Shown here in pieces: positions 58,138-64,000 of a stretch of 64,000 nucleotides of DNA. Under the pieces are notes generated by a model that saw only the letters and a list, made by a program, of their open reading frames with translations, did not search any database and was not told the DNA's origin. Location of the stretch: contig CAKQWJ010000002.1 in assembly GCA_934278925.1 (NCBI GenBank), positions 62,001 to 126,000 of the forward strand, read 5' to 3'. The DNA comes from an uncultured Clostridia bacterium (GTDB taxonomy: Bacteria; Bacillota; Clostridia; Peptostreptococcales; Anaerovoracaceae). The stretch's first letter is position 1. Each line of letters opens with the position of its first letter. A program made the translations under genes and the position numbers.

Positions 58138-59422
58138 CCGGTTCTTTGACTCCGTTCCCACTTTTGTGTCCTCCAATCTGATTATTCCGATCCCGCGTCG
58201 TGGCACATTCTTCCAGATCCATACCGCGGAACATGGCATTATTTCCGAACTTTTTTCGAACATCCAGCATCACCTGCTGAATCTGAACGTCCTTTTCCTC
58301 CTCTTCCGTCTGCAGGTCTCCCCACGTTAGCTGGGTACACGGACCGGCAGACTGCAGGCGATTGCAGGAGATGTTGAACCGCCGAATGGGAATCGCCGGA
58401 TTCACCACCCTTTCGTACACACGAAGCATCTCCGGAATCCACCGTCCGGAGGAATCCGTAGGCACCGAAAGAGATGCGCTCCCCCGCGCCGGCGGTATCG
58501 GCCACTTGTTGGAATATCCGATATACACAGTCATGGATGCCGTCTTCTGCCGATCCTTCGTCAGCTGCAGGCACAACTGATCCACCATTTCTTTCAAGAT
58601 TAGCTTACCTTCTTCATAACTGTAATCACGCATCAGGACCTGACCGCTGGTCCGGCTGGTTGTTTCGGCCCGATAATTCTTGATATCCTGCATGGTAACC
58701 GGTTCTCTGCCCCAGGCATGATCGTACAGAAGTTCGGCATCGATTCCGAAAATGGAATACAGATAATTCACATCGGTGTGGGCTAATTTCCCCATGGTAT
58801 CGATACCGATGTTCTGCAGCTTCGAGGCCGTCTTCCTCCCAATCCGCCAAAAATCCGTCAGCGGACGATGGTCCCACAGCTGCCTTCGGTAGGATTCTTC
58901 GTCCAATTCGCCGATGAAATCCGGAGCGTGCTTCGCCAGAATGTCCAATGCAATCTTTGTCAGATAAAGGTTCGTTCCGATTCCGCAGGTGGCTCGGATT
59001 CCCAGTTCCTTTCGAATTTCCTCCATCAGCATCTTTCCGGTTTCCCGAGCCGTCATCCCATAGGCGGACAGGTACGGCGATACGTCCAGAAACGCTTCAT
59101 CCACCGAATAGACGTGAATGTCGTTCTTGGAGATATACCGCAGGTAGATACCATAGATTTCCGCAGAATAATCGATATACTTCTGCATCCGAGGTTCCGC
59201 CATAATGTAATCAATTCCCGGCGGAATTTCAAACACCCGGCACCGATTCTTCACGCCCAAGGCTTTCAGTGCCGGTGATACCGCCAGGCAGATGGTCTTA
59301 TCGCTCCGCTCCGGATCCGCTACCACCAATCGGGTTGTCATGGGATCCAATCCCCGCTCCGCGCATTCCACCGAAGCGTAGAATGATTTAAGATCAATGC
59401 ATAGATATTGCTGCTGTTTCAT
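58112..59422 (-). CDS. Y-family DNA polymerase (UvrX/DinB-like, translesion synthesis)
   Basis: The 436-residue enzyme has the Y-family palm residues: LCIDLKSFYASVECAERGL at the N-terminus (metal Asp and steric-gate region) and YSVDEAFLDVSPYL (catalytic SxDE). A helix-hairpin-helix near residue 200 (TASKLQNIGIDTMGKLA) and the C-terminal little-finger domain follow. A polymerase plus YolD-like partner is typical of Firmicute mutagenic repair. I saw no LexA box directly before it. Confidence 0.92.
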   Translation of the reverse strand: MKQQQYLCIDLKSFYASVECAERGLDPMTTRLVVADPERSDKTICLAVSPALKALGVKNRCRVFEIPPGIDYIMAEPRMQKYIDYSAEIYGIYLRYISKNDIHVYSVDEAFLDVSPYLSAYGMTARETGKMLMEEIRKELGIRATCGIGTNLYLTKIALDILAKHAPDFIGELDEESYRRQLWDHRPLTDFWRIGRKTASKLQNIGIDTMGKLAHTDVNYLYSIFGIDAELLYDHAWGREPVTMQDIKNYRAETTSRTSGQVLMRDYSYEEGKLILKEMVDQLCLQLTKDRQKTASMTVYIGYSNKWPIPPARGSASLSVPTDSSGRWIPEMLRVYERVVNPAIPIRRFNISCNRLQSAGPCTQLTWGDLQTEEEEKDVQIQQVMLDVRKKFGNNAMFRGMDLEECATTRDRNNQIGGHKSGNGVKEPDAQSKRSL

Positions 59423-59471
59423 CGTATCTTCCTTTATAAAAGTCTCTCTTTTTTCATTGTTTGCATCGTCC

Positions 59472-59500
59472 TTGAATTATCTGAAGAGATAGGATAAAAT
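59472..59500 (+). promoter_or_regulatory. Promoter of msrC
   Basis: TTGAAT (59472-59477) and TAAAAT (59495-59500) with 17-base spacing, ahead of AAGGAGG and the msrC ATG. Confidence 0.75.
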
Positions 59501-59541
59501 CAGACTATAGAAGATAGAAATTCTGACAAGGAGGATGTACT

Positions 59542-60078
59542 ATGGATAGAGAAAGAATTGATTATGCCATCGCTGTTTCCCAGATTCAGGAACTGGCAAA
59601 AATAGATGCGCATTACATGCCGCTTCTGGCAAACGTTTCCGCACTTCTCAACGATATGCTTTCCGACGTGAACTGGGTAGGCTTCTACATCATGAAAAAC
59701 GACCAGCTGGTTCTGGGACCGTTCCAGGGAAAACCGGCTTGTGTCCACATTAAACCGGGTGAAGGCGTTTGCGGCACTGCCGTTCAAGACAAAAAAACCA
59801 TCCGAGTGGATGATGTTCATCAATTCCCGGGTCACATCGCTTGTGATACCGCCTCCCGTTCAGAATTGGTTATTCCGATGTTCAACCGGTACACCGATGT
59901 GAACGCTTGTGAAATGCCGCCGGAATTCGCGGTTCGCAATATAATCGGCGTATTGGATATCGACAGTCCGACCGTTGGGCGCTTTACCCAAGAGGATCAG
60001 GAAGCGCTGGAGAAAATTGTTCGGGCACTGGAATCCGTTGTGGTTAAATTCGACCGCAAGCGAGACAACAAGAATTAA
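59542..60078 (+). CDS. msrC: Free methionine-(R)-sulfoxide reductase (GAF-domain fRMsr)
   Basis: The enzyme reduces free methionine-R-sulfoxide using a GAF-fold site. The 178-residue protein has all three redox cysteines seen in fRMsr: PACVHIKPGEGVCGTAV and GHIACDTASRSELVIPM. ACAAGGAGGATG precedes the ATG. It is transcribed alone, between its promoter and a very strong bidirectional hairpin. The three cysteines distinguish it from signalling GAF domains. Confidence 0.94.
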   Translation: MDRERIDYAIAVSQIQELAKIDAHYMPLLANVSALLNDMLSDVNWVGFYIMKNDQLVLGPFQGKPACVHIKPGEGVCGTAVQDKKTIRVDDVHQFPGHIACDTASRSELVIPMFNRYTDVNACEMPPEFAVRNIIGVLDIDSPTVGRFTQEDQEALEKIVRALESVVVKFDRKRDNKN

Positions 60079-60136
60079 CGGCACATCCGCTTGCCAACTT
60101 TCGGCGAGTTCACATCCGCATTCATCACCTTTCGGT

Positions 60137-60174
60137 GCGATAAAGGCAGGCTCATGGGAGCCTGCCTTTATCGC
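60137..60174. terminator. Bidirectional terminator between msrC and the YneA-like gene
   Basis: A 17-bp perfect stem (GCGATAAAGGCAGGCTC and its complement) with a four-base loop between convergent genes. Confidence 0.85.
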
Positions 60175-60220
60175 GATATAAATATATGTAGAGCTTTTGA
60201 TAATTGCGCTTTAAAACCCG

Positions 60221-60526
60221 TTACGCTTCCACCGGAACGATCAACACGTCTCCCGGTTGAATCTCTCCCGGATCCACATCATTAATCTCACAGATTTCCT
60301 TCACATGTATTCTCGGATCGGTACCGTTTGGGCAGTTCTCCTCTGCAATTGTCCAAATGGTCTCATTCTCATGAACCACTACCTGACGATAGGTATCGGC
60401 AGCAGCGGCTTCCGTGGATGGACCGAATACTGTAAACAGCAAAGTGGACAATCCCATCACCATAATCAAGATACATACAAAAAAGCGAACCGGCTTCACT
60501 ACGCGATATCTTCCCATCAGTTTCAT
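60221..60526 (-). CDS. yneA: YneA-like LysM-domain cell division suppressor, SOS-controlled
   Basis: The 101-residue protein has a short basic N-terminus, one transmembrane segment (about residues 14-34) and a C-terminal LysM-like domain (VVVHENETIWTIAEENC ... GDVLIVPV). This is the layout of YneA, which halts septation during the SOS response in Bacillus. Supporting this, a perfect LexA box GAACATTTGTTC lies just downstream of the promoter. ATG 60526 follows AAGGGAGAATAATT. lexA itself is not in the window. Confidence 0.85.
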   Translation of the reverse strand: MKLMGRYRVVKPVRFFVCILIMVMGLSTLLFTVFGPSTEAAAADTYRQVVVHENETIWTIAEENCPNGTDPRIHVKEICEINDVDPGEIQPGDVLIVPVEA

Positions 60527-60605
60527 AATTATTCTCCCTTCTGCAAGCATTCTCCGGTACCCTAGTCCCCGGATGTTTTCATAACCAGATAAGATTTCCA
60601 AGCAA

Positions 60606-60683
60606 GAACATTTGTTCTTCTTTTGATATATGTATTATAATCTCTCGGAATTCGGAAGTCAACAATAAAAAGAACAAATGTTT
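60606..60683 (-). promoter_or_regulatory. SOS promoter of the YneA-like gene with LexA boxes
   Basis: TTGACT (60657-60662) and TATAAT (60634-60639) on the minus strand are 17 bases apart. GAACATTTGTTC (60606-60617) is a perfect LexA-type palindrome downstream of the start site, and GAACAAATGTTT (60672-60683) a one-mismatch copy just upstream of the -35. A weaker GAACATTTTTGC follows at 60695. Confidence 0.85.
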
Positions 60684-60712
60684 GCATTTATTGCGAACAT
60701 TTTTGCCCAATT

Positions 60713-60752
60713 AAAAACACCCCGTAGGAATCACTTCTCCCACAGGGTGTCC
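60713..60752 (-). terminator. Terminator of the ybaK gene
   Basis: ACACCC/GGGTGT core stem with further pairs and a T-tract on the minus strand, between ybaK and the SOS promoter. Confidence 0.75.
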
Positions 60753-60802
60753 TTTGCGCATGCTTTTCGGAAGCGCACGCTTAATACTTATCCACTACGA
60801 TA

Positions 60803-61291
60803 TTATGCTTTTACCAAATCGGCATATTGCGCCTCTGCCGCCCGAATCAGGTCGTCCGGTGCCAGGATGATCTGCTCGCCTCTTTTTCCGGCGGAAATGT
60901 AAATTCGGTCGAAGAGCATAGCGGTCTCGTCCACAAAGGTCGGAAACAGCTTCTTCATGCCGATGGGAGAACATCCTCCTCGCATGTAGCCGGTGAGTCC
61001 CACCAGTTCCTTCACGTGAATCATTTCCACCTTCTTCTGCCCCGCTGCCATAGCGGCCTTCTTCAGATCCAGTTCACCGGAAACGGGAATGACGAATACG
61101 AAGAGCTCCTTCGTGTTGCTTCGGGTCACCAATGTTTTGAAGATTTCATCCTCCGATATTCCCAGAACCGCTGCGGCGTGGTTTCCGGAAAGGTCGGACT
61201 CATCATATTCATACTGCCCCGTATCGTATTCAATCTGATTCTGATCCAAAATGCGCATGGCATTTGTCTTTGTAATTTTCTGCTTTTTCAC
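60803..61291 (-). CDS. ybaK: Cys-tRNA(Pro)/aminoacyl-tRNA deacylase, YbaK family
   Basis: YbaK hydrolyses Cys-tRNA-Pro formed by prolyl-tRNA synthetase. The 162-residue protein begins at GTG 61291, preceded by GAGGATTAATATC at the end of the upstream gene; a longer frame has no site. Family features are AMRILDQNQIEYDTGQYEYD, FKTLVTRSNTKELFVFVIPV with its Lys, and GYMRGGCSPIGMKKLFPTFV. It is the last gene of a three-gene minus-strand unit. Confidence 0.92.
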   Translation of the reverse strand: MKKQKITKTNAMRILDQNQIEYDTGQYEYDESDLSGNHAAAVLGISEDEIFKTLVTRSNTKELFVFVIPVSGELDLKKAAMAAGQKKVEMIHVKELVGLTGYMRGGCSPIGMKKLFPTFVDETAMLFDRIYISAGKRGEQIILAPDDLIRAAEAQYADLVKA

Positions 61292-61295
61292 GATA

Positions 61296-62015
61296 TTAAT
61301 CCTCGTATTCTTCAATTTTCTCAACGATTCGTTCTCGGTTTCGTACGCACCATCCGAACAGAAGGAGCATGATTACCGATACGATGCCGATACCGATATA
61401 GTTTTTTCTGGCCCAAAAGTAGCCAACCAACAGACTTCCCAGGATTCCCGGCGATCGCCCCAGCGTGGACACCAGCAGAAACGGTTTCAGTTCAATGTTG
61501 GAAATTCCCGCGATGTAGCTCATCAAATCCTTTGGAATTCCCGGAACCAAATAAATCAGAAACACGATGGTCAGCGCCTTTCCGCTGTTCAGCTTCCTCA
61601 TATAATTCTGAACCTTCTCTTCCCCGAAGATGATATGCATGGCATCCACTCCCAGAAAATGAGCCAGCCGGTACGTAATCAGGCAGCCGATTATCGCACC
61701 GGTAATGGAAATGCAGTATCCGCCGATTACCCCGTACATGTAACTGGATGCCAATTGTATCGGCTGTCCCGGGAGAATGCAGATGATAATCTGTATAGCC
61801 TGGAGCACGATTAGCACCAGAAAAGAAATCAGGGAATGACGTGCCAGCCGATCCGGAAGCTGTGACCAGAAGTCGCTGCTCAGCAGCGTATCCCGATAGA
61901 ACAAAATCAAAATCAGCGGTATCCCGATTAAGATGATTCCCAAAACAAACAGTTTTGCGAATGCGACGGTATTCCTTACCCATCGGATATCTTTTTTATC
62001 TTTCTTCCTCGACAT
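61296..62015 (-). CDS. TVP38/TMEM64 (DedA-like) membrane protein
   Basis: The 239-residue integral membrane protein has about six hydrophobic segments and the SNARE-associated/TVP38 motif region GYCISITGAIIGCLITYRLA with later VFLIYLVPGIPKDLMSYIAG. DedA-superfamily proteins are linked to lipid scrambling and proton-dependent transport. The ATG at 62015 overlaps the preceding PLP enzyme gene by 20 bases. Specific role unknown. Confidence 0.87.
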   Translation of the reverse strand: MSRKKDKKDIRWVRNTVAFAKLFVLGIILIGIPLILILFYRDTLLSSDFWSQLPDRLARHSLISFLVLIVLQAIQIIICILPGQPIQLASSYMYGVIGGYCISITGAIIGCLITYRLAHFLGVDAMHIIFGEEKVQNYMRKLNSGKALTIVFLIYLVPGIPKDLMSYIAGISNIELKPFLLVSTLGRSPGILGSLLVGYFWARKNYIGIGIVSVIMLLLFGWCVRNRERIVEKIEEYED

Positions 62016-63315
62016 CAATAAGGCCTTTCTTCACCATGGTATCCAGGCTCTTGATTATTCCGTAGCGGGCGTGCTCGTACGTCAGTCCGCCCTGAAAATA
62101 AGCGATGTACGGTTCTCTCAGCGGTGCATCCGCACTGAGTTCAATGGAAGAACCCTGTACAAAAGCACCGGCCGCCATGATTACCTGATCCTCGTACCCC
62201 GGCATATCCCATGGAATTGGTGTAACATATGCATCAATCGGAGAAGCGGACTGAATCGCCTGACAGAATGCAATGGTTTTGTCCGGATCCTTGAACTGAA
62301 TGGCCTGCACGATATCGCTTCTCTTCGAATATGCCGGCGGCATTACTTCAAAGCCCAAACCGTCGTACGCCGCTCCGCAGAGCATCGCGCCCTTCACCGC
62401 TGCGTTGACCACCTTCGGCGCCAGGAACATACCTTGAAGCACCGAACGGTTCTGGCCAAAGGTCAGGCCGCATTCCGCACCGATTCCCGGACAGGTCAGC
62501 CGATAGGAAATCCGCTCAATCAAATCGCTTCTTCCCACGATGTAACCGCCGGACAGAGCCAGACCGCCTCCCGGATTCTTAATCAGGGATCCGGCCATGA
62601 CGTCCACTCCGAAATCCGTTGGTTCCTGAACATCCACGAATTCTCCATAACAATTATCTACCATGACGATGATGTCCGGACGGAGTCTGTGTACAGTTTC
62701 TGTGACGATTCGAATGCTCTCCAGCGGAATTGCCGGCCGCCAGTCGTATCCGGTGGAACGCTGCATAGCCACAACCTTGGTCTCCGGCTGAATCGCATTT
62801 ACGATTGCATCCAGATCCACATCCATATCTTCGCCCAGCGCAACTTCCCGGTACCGGATCCCGTAATCCATCAGCGTTCCGGTAAAAGCAGACTCCGGTG
62901 CGTCGTTTTTTCCGATGACGGTCTGCAGGGTATCGTACGGCGTGCCCGTCACTTCCAGAAGCTCTTCCCCCGGTTTCAGAATTCCGAACAGGGTGGTGGC
63001 AATGGCGTGCGTCCCGTTTACAAGGTTCGGACGAACCAATGCCGCCTCGGTATGGAAGATGGAAGCGTACACCTTCTCCACCGCTTCCCGGCCGGCATCA
63101 TCGTATCCGTAGCCGGTATTCCATCCGAAATGCGTGTCGTTGATGTTGTTATCCTGGAACGCCTTCAGTACCTTCAGCTGATTGATGGCACAGATTTCAT
63201 CCATCTCCCGGAAGGAATCCCCCAGCTTTTCCTCCATCCGATCCAAATAATCCAGTATTCCCCGATTAATACCAAAATCGCGAATTAAATATTCCTTATA
63301 TATTCTTTCTGCCAC
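61996..63315 (-). CDS. PLP-dependent cystathionine gamma-lyase-like protein (aluminium resistance/YnbB family)
   Basis: The 439-residue enzyme is a fold-type I PLP protein of the Cys/Met-metabolism group. The Schiff-base Lys is in MAGSLIKNPGGGLALSGG; the cofactor Asp is in IIVMVDNCYGEFVD; the N-terminal NDTHFGWNTGYGYDDAGREA is typical of the YnbB-type proteins. The family is annotated as aluminium resistance or methionine gamma-lyase-like, but its natural substrate is not settled. It follows the recombinase gene by three bases and overlaps the TVP38 gene. Confidence 0.88.
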   Translation of the reverse strand: MAERIYKEYLIRDFGINRGILDYLDRMEEKLGDSFREMDEICAINQLKVLKAFQDNNINDTHFGWNTGYGYDDAGREAVEKVYASIFHTEAALVRPNLVNGTHAIATTLFGILKPGEELLEVTGTPYDTLQTVIGKNDAPESAFTGTLMDYGIRYREVALGEDMDVDLDAIVNAIQPETKVVAMQRSTGYDWRPAIPLESIRIVTETVHRLRPDIIVMVDNCYGEFVDVQEPTDFGVDVMAGSLIKNPGGGLALSGGYIVGRSDLIERISYRLTCPGIGAECGLTFGQNRSVLQGMFLAPKVVNAAVKGAMLCGAAYDGLGFEVMPPAYSKRSDIVQAIQFKDPDKTIAFCQAIQSASPIDAYVTPIPWDMPGYEDQVIMAAGAFVQGSSIELSADAPLREPYIAYFQGGLTYEHARYGIIKSLDTMVKKGLIDVEEER

Positions 63316-63318
63316 TTT

Positions 63319-64000
63319 CTATTGTTCCGTCCTTTCTTCTTCCCATTCCATACCTTTTACCAGGTCTCGTTTTACGTTCATCTTGTGGGATGCGTACAAC
63401 TGTGTGGTGGTCACCTGCTCGTGATCCAGAAGCGCCTGCACATCGTAAATGGAATTACCGCGGCCGATCAAACTGGTGGCGGCGGTAGCCCGAAGCTTGT
63501 GGGGGCTGTATCCCTCTTTTCGCCCGGTATGCAGCGGAATGGATGTATATTTTTTTACCAATTCCCGGATGGCCCGCTGCGTCATCCGTTTTCCCTGCAA
63601 GGAAAGGAAGAGTGCATCCTCGTCTCCCTCGTCCTGCACGGTAATATGATTTCGTTCGTTTTCCAGATAGTCCCGAACCACGGCCTCCACGGACCGGTTG
63701 ATTGGCATCGTGGATTCTTTTCCCCGTTTTCGGTAGATTCGAAATTCGCCTCTGGAGAAATTAAAGGAAGACACGTTCAGCTGCTGCAGCTCCGACAGGC
63801 GCAGACCGTATGTCAGGAAAAGAATCAGAATCGCTTTGTCCCGAAGCTTCGTCTTCTCCCAATAGATGCGTTCCCGATCCGTCAGGTGGTTTCCGCTGCT
63901 CACCGCATCCAGCATAATCATCACTTCATCATCCTGGAGCGCCTTGATTTCCTTCTCCCCGGGTCCCGGAACCCGAATGGGGTCGAAGCCATCGGTGATG
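63319..64000 (-). CDS. Tyrosine recombinase (XerC/D-like), 5' part outside window
   Basis: The frame remains open to the last base, so the start is beyond the window. The catalytic domain is complete: the first Arg in LTYGLRLSELQQL, HKLRATAATSLI (His-x-x-Arg), and LLDHEQVTTTQLYA (His and the Tyr nucleophile). The close link to the PLP enzyme and TVP38 genes suggests a resident, chromosomal recombinase rather than a phage integrase. Which dif-type site it serves cannot be said. Confidence 0.9.
   Translation of the reverse strand, partial: ITDGFDPIRVPGPGEKEIKALQDDEVMIMLDAVSSGNHLTDRERIYWEKTKLRDKAILILFLTYGLRLSELQQLNVSSFNFSRGEFRIYRKRGKESTMPINRSVEAVVRDYLENERNHITVQDEGDEDALFLSLQGKRMTQRAIRELVKKYTSIPLHTGRKEGYSPHKLRATAATSLIGRGNSIYDVQALLDHEQVTTTQLYASHKMNVKRDLVKGMEWEEERTEQ

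Noticed and set aside
1..64000. CRISPR array
   Set aside because: No series of regularly spaced direct repeats was seen on either strand.
63319..64000. Integrase of the prophage remnant
   Set aside because: It is more than 30 kb from the remnant, close to core genes with almost no spacing, and therefore more likely a chromosomal recombinase.

Overview
The window is a chromosomal segment from a moderately GC-rich anaerobic Firmicute, most likely a Clostridia member. This is inferred from strong AGGAGG-type ribosome binding sites, a class of T-box leader typical of Firmicutes, the alaS-ireB-ruvX cluster, SpoVB-like and MurT/GatD-like wall genes, a GAAC-N4-GTTC LexA box and a membrane pyrophosphatase. 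A Peptostreptococcales/Anaerovoracaceae-like host is a guess. Almost all of the window is core genome; one decayed phage segment interrupts it.

Layout. 1-5.3 kb: the end of clpB, a lipid flippase, a divergent murT-gatD pair, and a GntR regulator. 5.3-9.6 kb: nth, trmL and the glycolytic run gap-pgk-tpiA. 9.7-18.0 kb: a divergent branched-chain amino-acid region, with leuA-leuB on the minus strand behind a leucine T-box and ilvB-ilvN-ilvD-ilvA on the plus strand, fired from back-to-back promoters. 18.3-24.4 kb: secG, hppA (ion-pumping pyrophosphatase) and pheS-pheT. 24.4-29.7 kb: thiN, a DUF975-like membrane protein, an RluA-family pseudouridine synthase, nadK and pepF. 30.1-32.3 kb: a prophage remnant ending at a tRNA-Ser(CGA) gene. 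It holds a truncated MuF head protein carrying a zinc-metallopeptidase-like C-terminal toxin domain, a coupled small candidate immunity gene, a YjcQ-like gene and a truncated scaffold gene.

32.6-39.3 kb: alaS-ireB-ruvX running into a purine cluster in which the usual bifunctional PurH is replaced by a PurO-type IMP cyclohydrolase and a free-standing AICAR formyltransferase flanking purB. 39.3-42.3 kb: a LysR regulator and three genes of unknown function behind a 14-bp perfect inverted repeat. 42.6-44.9 kb: a second acetolactate synthase (ilvBN). 45.0-50.0 kb: a flavoprotein/SCP2-like/membrane fusion, then an ArsM-ArsS fusion with a CobW-type GTPase. 50.1-56.9 kb: a tightly packed minus-strand operon (RNA methyltransferase, hydrolase, prepilin peptidase, truA, mtnA, scpA, scpB, rluB). 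56.9-64 kb: an HD protein, DUF2325 protein, Y-family polymerase with a YolD-like partner, free-methionine-sulfoxide reductase, SOS-type YneA-like LysM protein, YbaK, a TVP38 protein, a PLP enzyme and a tyrosine recombinase running off the end.

The most interesting points are (1) the MuF-toxin cassette in the tRNA-adjacent prophage relic, with a base-composition break at the toxin module; (2) the MurT/GatD pair in which the glutaminase Cys and His of GatD and the matching MurT C-terminal motif appear to be lost together; (3) the ArsM-ArsS fusion paired with a CobW GTPase behind palindromic and tandem repeats; (4) the split PurH arrangement; and (5) the three-part flavoprotein fusion.
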